From positions 744,001 through 808,000 of the forward strand of contig NW_020194558.1 of NCBI RefSeq assembly GCF_002865645.1: 64,000 nucleotides of DNA, written 5' to 3'. Shown here piece after piece: positions 1-13,382 of this stretch. This DNA comes from Hyaloscypha bicolor E. Lineage: Eukaryota > Ascomycota > Leotiomycetes > Helotiales > Hyaloscyphaceae. The translations under genes and the position numbers were made by a program. Position 1 is the stretch's first letter; every line of letters starts with the position of its first letter. The notes beneath the pieces were generated by a model that was not told the DNA's origin, made no database searches, and saw only the letters and a list, made by a program, of their open reading frames with translations.

Positions 1-1618
1 AGCCTATATATTATCCGAAAACGTGGTTTTTAAGGTCTATAAGGAGCTCTCTTATTTTTAGAATAAAGACCTAATAAAGGAGATCCGGATAATTAATTAC
101 TTATTACTTATTTAAAAGGTAATCTATAATCTCAGGCTAGTATAGGTTAGTTATAAAAATAATAAAGAAGCTTGGCTTATTAAAGTACTATATAATAGCT
201 ATTGAGTTTTAAAAGAGCTACTATATAAAGTAATTACTACCCGTAAAGCTAAACGGGAGGATAAAGTAATAGCTAATATTACTTATATAAATATTCTTAT
301 AAATTAGAGTATTTATAAGATTCATATAAATATTTATACGGATATTCTACTAGTATAAGCGGAGCTAGTTAAGCAAGGTTATCTTATAGGTAATATATAT
401 ATTAATAATATATTATTAGAAGAGGCAACTAGTATAAAAGAGCGGGAAGAAGGCTAGACGAATATAAAGATAGTATTAGTAAAAGGCCCGCTACTTGAGC
501 CGTATTTACTAGCAGGTCCCGGTATAGTCCTATAACTATAACTCGTAGTACTAGCCCGGGTTATTATATGGGAAAAGCAAGATATAATAAAGTAATATAT
601 ATACTATATAAATAATATTAATTATATATATCTGCGAATACTTACAGCCTGCCTTATGAACTATTAGTACCAGATTATAGCGGCTTATATCCATATACTT
701 ATCCGGGATTAGGATAGTAACCTTATTACTTATAGGAAGGTTCTTATAATAATAATCCGTACCCGACTCGAGAATTAAGTATATCTATAGGTTAAGTAAG
801 ACCCGGAAATTAGTTTACTAGCTTGCAAGATACTTATGGGCCGTCTTATAAACTATAATAAACGGATTATAGTCCGTAAGTATATCCGTAAACTATAAAA
901 GAACCATATAATCTAAGTAAGGGAAGTTAGTAGCCTGTATATTAGTTATAAAGAGCGGGTTATAGAAGAAAAGCTATATAAAGAAGGGTTTAGTATATAT
1001 AGTAGGCTATAGCAGGCCTTAGAAATAGAAGAGCTTACCGTGAATCTAAAAGTATTAGATCCTATAAGAGAAGTTAATCCGGGCGTCTTTCTTATAACTA
1101 ATTAATATAAAGGCAAAAGTATAATTATATATCCGGATATTTATCCGGAAGGCCCGGTAAAGCGGGTTATTACTTATAAAGAGATAAGAGAGATATAGAG
1201 AAGGCTTGTGAATTAGAGGAAGTATTATATTGCCCTTTTTATAATAGGCCTTAAAACAATTATTTATATGGCTAAAATAGAGGGCTCCGCAAGTTATATA
1301 GTAACCTATAAGCAGACCGGTTATATGTACGGGAGCTGGCCAGAAGCGGGAGAGAAAGGCAGGAGGCCATATAAGAGATAGGTCGGTAGGAGGGTTCTCT
1401 ATAATATGAACGGGGGTCGCAACGGACGGTTAATAGATCTATTACTAGTATTATAGGGCTAGCTTGTCTATAGAAACGTCCGTAACCGACCGTCGTTATT
1501 GCCAGGAGGTAAGGAGGGTATTCGGATCGAGTTCTTATAAGGTAAAGTATTACTAGATATAATTAGTAGTATTTCGGGCCTATTAACTAGTTAATTAAGC
1601 CAGAAAAGGGGGAGGATA
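1..1618 (+). mobile_element. RIP-degraded coding relic of an unidentified, probably retroelement, protein
   Basis: Reading frame 1 on the plus strand keeps the look of a protein over most of this stretch, broken mainly by TAA and TAG codons, as expected when CAA, CAG and TGG are converted by RIP. I could not assign the protein to a family. It ends at a purine-rich run (1,604-1,618) followed by sequence beginning TATAA. That is the arrangement of a polypurine tract next to an LTR whose TG end became TA, so I infer the 3' end of an LTR element on the plus strand. G+C is higher than in the Gypsy copies further right. Family assignment is open. Confidence 0.35.
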
Positions 1619-2430
1619 TAAACTCGATAGTAAGAGCAAGTCTTATATGACTTAGCCCGCTCCGTAATAAAGTCAGAAACAGGCCGGTTCTGCTTATAGG
1701 AAGTATAAAAGCGGGGAGGATCTATAGTAATAAAGAGAAAAAGGAGAGGAGAGTAATGTGAGGTCAGGAATTTTTTTTAGTACTTTTTACGGGGCCCTAG
1801 CTTAAGATTTCCTCCCGAGCTTTAAAAAATCGTAGTAAAAGCCTCTCGCATTCCAGAATTACTAAAATAGAGAGAAAGGTACTTGAGCTACTTCTCTCTA
1901 ATCCCTAGCTAAGTGCTAAGGATTTGGACATAATCGTATTCTAATATGCGATTTCCCAGAACGGGGCAATTCTGGTATTCCTTACGTGACCCGTTTTTTT
2001 TTTAAGAAGCCCCGTAAGCTAACCGCTTAGGGTGGCCTAAATATAGGATAATATAGAGAAAAAGATTAAGACCCTTTACAAATCAGGTATAAAGGCAATA
2101 ATATAAGTGCGATTTTCTAGTAGAAGGAGTTTAGGGTATCTAGGAGTAGCTATGAAATATAACTCATAAAAAATTATAAGAGATATTAAGATATATACAG
2201 ATTTTAAGATACTTCAAGTCAAAGTACCTATTATTTTTTTCGGTATACCGGGATTTTCGGTATACAGGAATGGACGTTAGGCGGGACATTATATAAGCAT
2301 TCAAAAGTGTTTGTTTCCCCGGGCTTTGAAAAGTTAAAGTAATAACCTGGGACGTTTGCCGACTAGTCTCTATATATTTCTTTCTCCGGATAATGCCCTC
2401 TTATCCTTATAGAAACATGCCTGGCCTAAT
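1619..2430 (+). repeat. Possible 3' LTR / repeat remnant, less AT-rich than its surroundings
   Basis: This stretch follows the purine tract, contains no coding frame, and has more G+C than the DNA on either side. It holds blocks such as a run of T before a GGGGCCC patch near 1,795. It could be the LTR of the element whose coding relic lies to its left. No second copy lies in the window, so the LTR call cannot be confirmed here and its right edge is approximate. Confidence 0.25.
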
Positions 2431-3728
2431 AGGGAATCTCGTCTCTAAAAAAAGGTCAAGGTAATTACTATAATTTACTAATAGGTTAACCGGGGTGAAA
2501 CTTACTAGAGCTATTATACTCTTGCGATTCTCTATAAATATTTCGATTTCTGGAATAACGCTCTCTATATTTGATTTCATAGCCTCTACTGGCTCGTTCT
2601 TAACTATTTGCTATACTACTATATCTAGCCTCTTGCAAATCTTTAGTATATCTAGAAATATATTAAGAATATAACAAATAAATATATTAAATATAGTATT
2701 TATAGTATCTAAATAATATCTATTAAGCTATTAGCTAATAATATTTATTTAAATAGAAAATACCTCTATAGTACTTATAGCTTTAGTACTAATAAGGAAG
2801 TAAATACCAAATCCTATTAGACTAGATAGTATTAAAAGCCTCTTTCTAGTATAGTTCTATTTATATAAACGAATTCTCCGTTATACTTATTTAGTATTAC
2901 TAGCCAAATCCCAATTATTAATATATAATTATTTAAGGAAATAGTCTATAGTATATTTGGTATTTTTAATATTATATTTCTTTTCTAATTACCTTATTAA
3001 ATTTTGCTTTATATCTTATATAATATAAAAATAGAACTAATATTATAGAACCCGGTTAAGTAAGATATATATATAATCTAAGCTTAATTACTTATTAAGA
3101 ATAGCAAGGTACTATAATATCTTTATAAAATAATTAATAACTAACTTATTATATAAAGATACTAGAAAAGTTAATATATATTATATATTTTTCTAGTAAG
3201 ATAAATAGTTTTATAAGAAAGTAGTAATATTATTATAAATTAAATAATTGCCCGTTTATATTACTATTATTATATTTTTCAAACCTAAGATTAAGCCAAA
3301 TATTAATAGTATAATTAGTAAAGTATAGTTATACCTCGAGTAATAGTCTAGAGTTACTAGGTAATTCTATTATATTATACTAGGTTATGATTTCATAATG
3401 TCCTTATCTTATTTAGAATAAATAGGAACTAGTATTTATCCGGGTTATTTATAGTTAGGACTAGATTATCCTAGAGAAATAAGGCTAGAATAAGAGATAT
3501 ATATATTTGCTAGGAAAGTATAAGGTAAATAGATCTCATATTTATTAGTACGTGACTATATTAAAAAGAAATTCTAGATTTTATTAAATATATTAATATT
3601 TAGAAACAAGTTAGTATATAATATAAAATAATAATAAAATAAACTAAAATATTATATTACTTATCTTAAAGAGCCTATATAGTTAGATCTAGATAAAGAG
3701 AACTTCTATATCTCTTTTACTAAGCTAG
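2431..3728. other. AT-rich RIP-degraded DNA, no recognisable gene
   Basis: The sequence is dominated by TA-rich words and has no usable reading frame on either strand. It ends exactly where the 303-bp LTR of the left Gypsy copy begins. I see no protein family in it. Confidence 0.6.
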
Positions 3729-4031
3729 TATAAAAGAGAAACTATAATAAAACAAAAACCTATATAAAGTATACTAGAGTATAAAACGTAACTTAATAGT
3801 AAAATAATAAATTAAAAGTATAAATAGTAAAGTATTAATAGTATATAGTATATAAAAGCTTAATTAATTAAATATTTATAAAGAATTATTTTCTAGAACT
3901 ATAGAAAAACTAGCTTTCCTATATAATTTCTATAAGTTATATATAAAAGGCCGCGACCTTTATTATATAACCTAAACCTTAAAACTACTAAAATAATATG
4001 ATTTTTAAAAAGTATAGCCTGCTATATTATA
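3729..4031 (-). repeat. 303-bp LTR (3' LTR of the left Gypsy copy)
   Basis: It aligns along its full length with the LTRs at 19,212-19,514 and 31,969-32,271, all 303 bp. The ends, TATA...TATA here, correspond to TG...CA before RIP; the copy at 31,969-32,271 still ends in CCACA. No convincing target duplication is seen because the other end of this copy is missing. Confidence 0.85.
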
Positions 4032-5599
4032 TTCGATTCCCTATTTATTTATACTTATTTCCTAAGTACTAAAAAATAATAGAAAAATCCTATTTAGAAT
4101 TCGAAATAATAAAATAATTAGGATTCTCTTCTATTAGCTAATTTAATTTCTTTTTTATATATCTAAAATAAGACTTATTATCTTTAAATAGTCTTATTTC
4201 ATATTTCCGAACTTACTTAAAAATAATCTAAATTCGCTTAATTATATTCTTATACTAAATCCAATATAGTTTTCTATATTAATTAGTATTTGCCTTTAAC
4301 TATTACTTGATTTCTGCCTTTATTACTAGATATTAAAAAGGCTTATTATAGTAAATTATATTATAAATTATACTAATATATTCTAAATAAATAATTTCTT
4401 TAAATTTTGTATTATCTATAGTATTCTTAAATTAATCTTTAATAGGAGGGGAAAGCTTTAGGTAAAAGGCTTTAATAACCTTATAAGAGACTTTATTTTC
4501 GTATATTCTATTCTTAATAGTAACTAGACTAATTAGAATTATAGTAAAAGACCTATTAAGTAGTAAATTATTATTAAGCTATTCTTTAACTTATATATTA
4601 TTCGAGAATTATTATTTGCCTATAATTCTAGACTTATAGATTACCTAGCTAAAAGCATTTATTTATTTAGTTAAATAGACTATATTCGGAATCTTTTTTC
4701 CTATTACTTTTAATAAATACTTGCCTATTTCCTTAGCTACTTCTGGCTCAAATTTATTAGAAATAGAAAAGTAATTAATGTCTTTAAAAAATTTCTTACT
4801 AAAAATAGTAGTCTTTTTATAGTTTATAAGAAAAATATAGCTAATATTCCGATATTCTTTACTAAGATAGAATTTATTACTTAAAGCTTTAGTAATAGCC
4901 AGATCTTTAGTATTACCTTTATACTAATTATAATTAATATTTCTAGAAGTATAATATTAGGCTAGCTAAAAATAAATAACTAGATAAATAGGGCACTTAT
5001 TTAATACCTCGTAAAATCCGAGCTATATTAATAGATCTATTATTAATAATTAAGAGGCTAAGGTAAAATAACTATTATCTAGATCTCTATACTTTAATAT
5101 ATATATTTTTTTTTTAGAAATAAAACTATAGTATCTCTATTTCTTTTATTAAGAGCTCTCAAATACTAAGCTTCTTAATCTATTTCAGGTAATTCTTCTT
5201 ATAAATATAGCTATTTATATCTAAATTAATAATACCAGACTCAGAAATAGGAACTATAATATTAAATTAAAGCTATAGATTTGGGTAAAATTAATTAGAA
5301 ATACGGCACTTATATTTATATTTCTTAATTTCCTAGATCTTAAAAAAGAAATCCCGTATTTCCTTATTTACCTAAATAATAGAGATATACTTCTTGCTTT
5401 TAGTAACTTTATAAATCTTAGTAACTAGCTTTAAAGTATTCTTAATATCTCATATATTAGTAAGCTACTAAATATATATTATATAGGGAGCTTTAAGGAA
5501 TTTATTATTAACTCTATAGTATTCTTACTTATAAATAGGTCTTAAAATACTACTATATACTTCTTTAAAAATATACTTATTCTACTAAGCAAGTATTAA

Positions 5600-6130
5600 C
5601 TTCTATTTAGTTAGTATCTTATAGTTATACTAAATGTCTTTTTTAAGTTCTTTGGACTTAATATTCTTAATCTTCTGCTTCTTAGTTCTAGATATAAATA
5701 CGAGAGTCTTTCTAAATAATATCTTTCTCTTTAGAGTAAAGAATTCCTCCTTACTTAACTCTTTATTTTCCTCTATTTTACTAGTCTTATACTTGAACTA
5801 GTACTCAGATTTTTACTATTTTTTAGGAGTCTTAAGCTTAGCTTACTTTTCTTTCTTACTAGGTTCTTCTTATCCTATCTTACTAGTTATTTTCTTACTA
5901 AGCTATATTAAATTAGCTTTATTCTTATTAGCTAGATCTAATTAAGTTAAAGCTAAAATTATAATAAAGGCTTATTCTTTAGGCTTATTTCGGAAAGCAG
6001 GAAAAGACTTATTACTATAAACTTTCTTAATTAGGATTCCGGAAGTATTAAAGATATACTATCTAGCTTTAAAGTTATTAGCTAATAGTAACTTAAAAAC
6101 TAATTCTTTAGGTTCTAAAATAGCTTTAGT
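5600..6130 (-). pseudogene. Lysine-rich extra coding relic downstream of pol (left Gypsy copy)
   Basis: The minus strand can be read here as one lysine-rich, hydrophilic frame broken only by TAA/TAG in the part I translated. It lies between the integrase and the 3' LTR, where a standard Ty3/Gypsy element has little or no coding sequence. The matching region of the right copy is 21,100-21,620. I do not recognise the product. The relic probably continues on both sides (roughly 4,400-7,000), but I did not trace it exactly. Confidence 0.4.
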
Positions 6131-9100
6131 ATACTTAAGTACCTTAATAATATCTAATTTAGTAAATATATTAATATTCTAATACTTTTTATTCTTAATA
6201 TACTCTAAAATAGCTTTATTAATTAACTAAATAGCTTTATATACTAAAGCTTTTATCTTAAAAAAAAGAATAATTTCTTATAAATATTTTTACTAAGATT
6301 ATTATAGATATTATTAATATATTAGCTAAAGGCTTTACTATATAATATAATTCTATTTTAATTCTTAGTATTAAGACTATTTACTATAGTTTTAATCTTA
6401 TTAAGCTTTTCTTATTTGCCTTTAGAAATGCCTTTAATAATATTCTTGAATTCTCTATTATTAGCTTAGTAGTTCTTTAGTTTCTTTTTAGTTAATTCTA
6501 GTCTAGTTCTGTCTCTAATAAAGGTTTTTTACTTTAAGAGCTTATTATATATATTACTTAGCTTATCTAGGACATTTATATTAAATTTAGTAATTATAGC
6601 TATTTTTTCTAATATTAGTAGGCCTTTTATAATTACCTAAACTTCTTTAATATTCTAAACTTTAATATTATTAATTTATAGACTTTTAATAATACTATAG
6701 CTTATAAAAACTAGCTATTATACTTTACTAGCTTAAGAAATCTATTCTTTAGTTATTTTATTATTCTTAATAGATTATAAAGATATTATTAGTATAATAG
6801 TTATAAGTTATAGAGTTAAAGATTCTTAAGGTTATAAGAATTTCTTTTAAATATATTCCAAAATAAAAAATAAATTAGAATAAACTTGAATTATATAAAG
6901 ATATTATATATATTTGAGTTTTTTCTTTCTTTCTAGTAAGAAAACAAAGCTAAAATAATAGTATATGTAATAGGGAAAATAAGTATAATAATTAGATATA
7001 TTTAAGGTAATATAATTATGAATTAGAAATAATTATAAAAAGTAAAATACAAAGTTAGGCTTTTATTATAAAAAAGAATATAAATATATATATTTAAGGG
7101 AATATAATTAAGGAAATAATTAAGGTAGGTTAAATTAAATAGTAATAATAAGAAAATAAGAAAATAATATAATAGAAATAGAAATATAATAATAATATCT
7201 AAAGTATTAGAATATAGAAGGAAATAATGAAAATTTCATAATATAAGTATATTCCGACTTTTTATTTATTTAGAAATATTTCTATTAACTCAAAAAATAA
7301 TATAAAAGAAAAGAAATAATATAAGAAATATATAAAAAATAAGATATATAAATATACTAAAAATATTAGAAAAATATAAAGTAAGTATTAATAGAAAAAA
7401 AGTTAGAATAATAGAATTAAGAAATAACTTAAAATAAGATATTATTTCTTTTAAAACTAATTTATATTTTTTCTAAAAACTAATCTTATTTATTTAGTAT
7501 TTATTAAAGTTAACTTTCTATAATATAAAACTATTTAGTTAGTTAGGCTTTTAAAATAATATTTATATTTACGAAAGTAATATTAAATACTTTAGAGATT
7601 ATAGAAAGAAGAATTATAAGATAATATAAATAAGGTTTATAATACTATTATTAAGTTTAAAATAATTAATATTAAAGTTAATATAGAATATAGAAAAATT
7701 AGATATTTCGAATTAGTATTAAGAATATAGGAATTATTTAGATAATATTTAATAGTAAGAATTAGTAAATTATACTAGTTTTTTAAAAAAGTAACCGGTT
7801 CCTAGTAATAAAATAGTATCTTAATTAGGAAATAGGTTCTATATAAAAGAAGTTCTCTTTATATAAAAATAGGAATATATAATATACTAATTAAACTTTA
7901 ATATATATCTTAAATATAGCTATAAGTATATAAAAAAAAAAGTAAGTTCCTTAATAAAAAATAGGCTAGATATAAGATAGGTTTCAAATAAATAAATCTA
8001 GTTTATTTAATATCTAAAAGATTTCCAGAATTATATATTATTAAGTATTTTCGGAAATAATTATTAGATTTAATAAAGTTTTCTTTTTTCTTATAGGATT
8101 TCTAGTTTAGCTATTCTATTTATATATAATTCCTAATTAGGAAGTTTATTTAGATATTATAAGAAAACTTATAATAGTAGTTTAAGTTAAAGTCGAGATT
8201 TATAAATATTATAATTAAGCTTTAGACTAGTATAAACCGCAAGAATAACTAATTAAAAAGGTAAATATAGCTTCTAAAAGATTTCTAGTTTATTAGGATA
8301 TATATAAAAAATCCTCTTTCTTTTTTTTTTCTTTTCTTATCTTTAAATATAGTTATTATCTATTATTATAATTCGGAATTAAGAGTTTATAAAATAACTT
8401 CTTAATTTCCTATTTATTTTTATATTAAAAGAAATACTTTATATTTAATTCCTAAGATCTAGTAATAGAATCTTATATATTAAAAATACTATCTAGTAAT
8501 AATAATTAGATAATAATAAGAAATAAGTAATAATAAAGCTTATTTAATTTCTAGAATAGTAATTTAATAATAATATTCTCTAAAAATTATAAATAATAAT
8601 TAAAAGAAAAATTTAAAAGATATATAAGAAATTAAAAATAATAAGCTTTATTTCAGGTTAAGAAAAGTTCCTATTATTAAATATTTTCTTTTAGTTCTTT
8701 ATAAAAGAAATATATTTTACTTTTTCTAATTCTAGTAATTCTAAAATATATATAATAATACTAATAGCTTTTTTAATTTTCTAAATATTATTTTGCTTAT
8801 AATACTCTATAACTATTTCTTTTTCTAGTTTTATATTTATCTTAAAATATTTATTTATAAATATATATTTATTATTAATTTTATTTTTAGGGAAATACCA
8901 GAATTTATTTCTTTTAATAAACTATTTAAGTTAATTTCCGGTATATATTTTTTAGAATATAATACTATTAAGCTTTTTTAATATATAGTATTCTTTTAAT
9001 TAATTTATATATCTTATTTTATATAGGCTAAACTAATAATATAATAGCTTTATATTTCTTAACTTATTTTAGTCTATTAATTTAATATTATATATAAGAA

Positions 9101-9799
9101 CTAGATTCTTTTTAGAAATAGGCTTTAAATAAATCTAATAAGTAATATTAAATTATTCTTTCTTTTTTTAATATCTTCTATTTTTCTTTATTCTGGCTTC
9201 TTTAATATTTTTATTTCTTATTTATATTTACTTTATATATATTTCCAGAAATATTTCTCTATTATAAACTTTATTTTATTTAAGTATTCTCTAGATTAGA
9301 AAATATATTTCTATAAATAATATAGCTTCCCTACTATAGATTATATAAAAGAAAATAAATTTAGTTAGTTTATATATAGTAACTTAATTAATAAATAGAA
9401 TATATAATAGTAAATTTACTTAAGGCTTCTTTTTACTTATTATAAATATAATAAATACTTAAATAATTAGTTAATATTCTCTTTTAATTATATTATTTCC
9501 TTTGAAATTATAAGCCAAAATAATAATTCTATTAATTTCTAGCTTATTAAATTCCTAAATTACTACTTCTTTGAATTCTAATTTATTATTTATCTTAAGC
9601 TATTTAAATAAATTATACTTATAAATAATTTCTTCCTAAATAAACTTAGTAATTTTCTTACTAGTTAGGTTCTTTAAAAATCTAGCTTTAACTTATTTCG
9701 AGAAATTATTTCTAGTAATAACTAATAAGTTATATCTTTTATAATCTAGTAATTTAATTATATTAATTCTAAAATAATAATAAAAAAATATAGCTTTTA

Positions 9800-11780
9800 T
9801 TAGATATAAAACTTTTTCTTATTTTCTTTTACTTTTATATTAATAAATCTTATAAATATTAATATATTTCTATATATAATTATAGTAATCTTTCTAGTAA
9901 TAATAGCTAATTACTAAATAAAAAGTATTTTCTTTTCTAATATATCTAATCTTATTATATAGCTCTTTAATAATAATCTCTTTTTACTCTTAATTATTAA
10001 TAATAATTTAAAATAAGTATACTTTAGATATAACTTTCTATAATAATTAATTTCTTATATTATAATTTAAAGCTTTTTTATTTAACTTTTAAAACTTAGT
10101 TCTAGATATTTCTTCTAATCTAGAAAGTATTATAAGATATTATATAATATTCTAATATTATTTGAAATAGCTATTATCTAAGAAATCTAATAAAATATAA
10201 GAGTTAGTATTATTATTTACTATTTTATTAAAGGTTATATATAAAAGGCTATAGTTTTTATTATATAACTTCTAGATATTATTATTTTTTAATATTACTA
10301 ATTCGCTTCTAGATATAATAAGGCTTTAATTATTAATCTTTAGTAACTAGATACTATTATTCAAATATTTAGTAAAGGTTTTAGAAATTTAATTTTTTAA
10401 AATAATATTATATAACTAAACTAGAACTATTTTCTTTAACTAAACTTTTTATTTAATAGGTATTATTTTAATAATATTAAGCTCTATTATTAATTATTTA
10501 TTAATATTCTTATTATTTTTAGTATTATTTTCTTACTATAGGTATCTTAATAATTTATTAGTAATAATATATTTAGTTTCTTTAATATACTTAATTTTAA
10601 AATTAAATAATTAAATTCATACTAACTAATAAGTAATTAGAGCTTTAGGAAAATCCGTAGCCGCTTTACTTAGCTATATAACGAGTATATTAGTATCTAA
10701 TTTAAGAATAAAATAAACTTTATATAGCCAGAATTATACTTTCTATAAATACTTTACTAGCTTCTAGTATTTTCTTTTAGTAATATTATATTCATATTTA
10801 ATATTATTTTAGATTCCAGACTTATATTATATAACTTTCTTTTTCTCTTTATTATTATATTAACTAAGAGTTCTACTCTAGTTATTTAAGCTAATATCTA
10901 TTACTAATATAATTATTTCCTAACTTTCTAATAAATTATAGTATAATTTATAAAGTATTAAAGTAATAATAAGCTTTTCTTAAAGAATTCATATAGCTAG
11001 TATTTATTTATTATCCTAGTTTCATATTATATCTTTCCTTATTAAGTAGTAAATAGGTTTAGTAATAATTATAAAGCCTTTAATCTAAATATAATAGTAA
11101 ATAATAATTCTAATAAATACCTTATTTTTAGTTATATTATTATAGTATTCTTATTTCAAGATCTTAGTAATTCCTAAACTTAAAAGGCTTCTTCTAAGTA
11201 TTTTATAAATAAAGCTAATAATAATTATACTATTATAATAAAACTATAATTTTTTTTTAATACTAGCTTTAGCTTATTTAACTTTATCTAAGATTATATC
11301 TAGGTTTTAAAAATATTTAAATATAAAATACTAAATACTAAATAAAATAAGCTATTTATTATAATTTATATAAGGTTTCTTAACTCTAATATTATTAATA
11401 AATAATATAGTAATTTTGGGAAATAGATTCTCTAGAATAGTTATAATAACTCATATAAACTATATAATAGAATTAGTAACTTCTTAAAATAATATAATTA
11501 TTTTTAATAGCCCTAAAAACATTATAAATATAGTTAAATCTTTATTATAAGCGTCTAGTATAAGTTAATTATATCCGGAAAAGAAATTAATTAAAGAGAT
11601 ATAAATATATCTAGTAAATTCCTTTAAGATCTTATTAGTAAATAAGAGTAAATTAGTATTTTATAGGAATACTAAATTTATCTTTATAGTAATATTAATT
11701 AGTTTATAAGTTCTAGTAACCTTTTTTATAACTAAGAACTATAGATTTTAATAAGATCTATTATATTTTTATTATTACTA
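9800..11780 (-). pseudogene. Gypsy pol relic (RT, RNase H, integrase zinc-binding part), left copy
   Basis: Minus-strand reading shows the order reverse transcriptase, RNase H, integrase, as in Ty3/Gypsy. The RNase H/connection part matches the fungal Gypsy pattern with a tyrosine/phenylalanine-rich WLY block followed by an LF(D/N)F block. The integrase part keeps the spacing of its zinc-binding segment, although a histidine has become arginine. Many TAA/TAG codons interrupt the frame. The matching region in the right copy is about 25,290-27,245. Confidence 0.7.
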
Positions 11781-13382
11781 GTACTAGAGCTTTAGGATAT
11801 AAGAAATTCTTCTCTTACTAGGCCTTATATTTAATAGTCTTAATTAGAATAAATAAGCTAATATTCTTATTAAATTTTCTTATTTCTTTCTAATTAAATA
11901 TAATTATATTTTCTTAATTAATTATTAATTCTTGAAATATAGCTAGTTTCTTTTCTTAGAGCTAATTACTAATATCTAATTATTTAAAACATTCTGAAAT
12001 AAGTTATAAATCTTTTAGAATAACTAATATCTTTAGTAAAAAGTAATTCTTATATTTCCTAGTATATTCTTATAAATATTCTCTAGTTTTAGATCTCTTA
12101 AACTAGTTCGGATATTTACTTGAGCCTTTTCTAATTCTATTATTAGTATTTACTAATTAAATCTTCCTATTTTTTATTTTATATATTCTTATAACTAGAA
12201 ATAAACTATAGTTATTTTTTTTTTAAGATCTATAGCTATTTTTTCTAGTATTCTTTTTGTCTAATTTCCGGAATTTATAACTTTCTTATTTAGTTCTTTC
12301 CTAGTTAGGTATAGAAAGCGCTTTTTTATCTAGTATTTTAATATATCTTTTTTAAGCTCTTATATATTCCAGAATTCTTTCTAGTCTTAAATTCTATATT
12401 TCTTAGCTTTAAGAATATATTTCTTTATTATTAGGAAATACTATTTTATTTCTTTTTTAGAAATATCTTTACTTAATATTCTTTTTATTTCTTTTTTTAT
12501 TAAATCCAGAACTCCTTTTAATAATATTATAATTAGAGCCTTTTTTACTTTAGTTTTCCTAAAAATATTATTAATTTCCTAAATTCCTGAACCTAAAATA
12601 AAAGAATTTATAAGAAATCCCGGTATTTTCCTATTTCTCCTAATATTATTACTAGTTATAATACTAGACTCTATTTCTTCTTTTTATTTTTAGTTTCCTA
12701 CTTTATATTACTTAATTCCTTAACTTTAGAAGCTTAATACTCTTAAACTATTATTTTTTTCTATTTCCCGGTATTTTTTTTAAAAATAGAATAATTATAA
12801 TAATATAAGTATTCTAGTTATTTTTAGAATTAGTAAATCTTTTATTTTATAAATTATTATTTCTATATATAATTTTTATTTTTATTTTTACTGAGAATAG
12901 TTAATTAAATAAGATCTTTAAAGCTTTTTTAATTAGGAAAAACATATCTTTATATCTTATTTTATTTATAACCTTAGCTCTAAGTTTTACTATTTCTATA
13001 AATCCAAATTCTACTCTAGTAATAATAAATATTTAATAATCTATAGTATTATATATTACTTTACTAATATTTCTAGAAATCTTTTTAAGAAAAATATTAA
13101 TTTTAGATCTAGTATTAATTATTTCTTTATATTTAATACTTTCTTAAGGTTCTCGAAATATAAATTAGAGATATAGAGATTATATAATATATTTATAAGC
13201 TAGTAATATTCAAATATTAATACTATTATCTTTAAATTAAATAATCCTATTAGTATTAGGTACCTGAGCTAGTATTTCCAATTCCTTAAATATTCTATCT
13301 ATTATATAAGCCGCAGTTACTAGCTTTATAGATTTTCTAGTATATCTAACTATATTTAATATAATAGTATTTCTTATTTATA

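Larger units (their letters stand above)
3729..13382 (-). mobile_element. Ty3/Gypsy-type retrotransposon, left copy, 5'-truncated and RIP-degraded
   Basis: This is co-linear with the right copy (19,212 to about 28,885) throughout its length. Both begin with the same 303-bp LTR and carry the same pol relics on the minus strand: integrase zinc-binding region at about 9,800-10,060, RNase H at about 10,560-10,900, and reverse transcriptase at about 11,360-11,770. In the minus direction the left LTR is the 3' LTR. Similarity to the right copy stops at about 13,382, beyond which a Copia-type integrase relic begins, so the gag part and 5' LTR are missing. The two copies differ mainly at C/T and G/A positions, as expected from independent RIP. 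It cannot encode functional protein. Confidence 0.85.
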
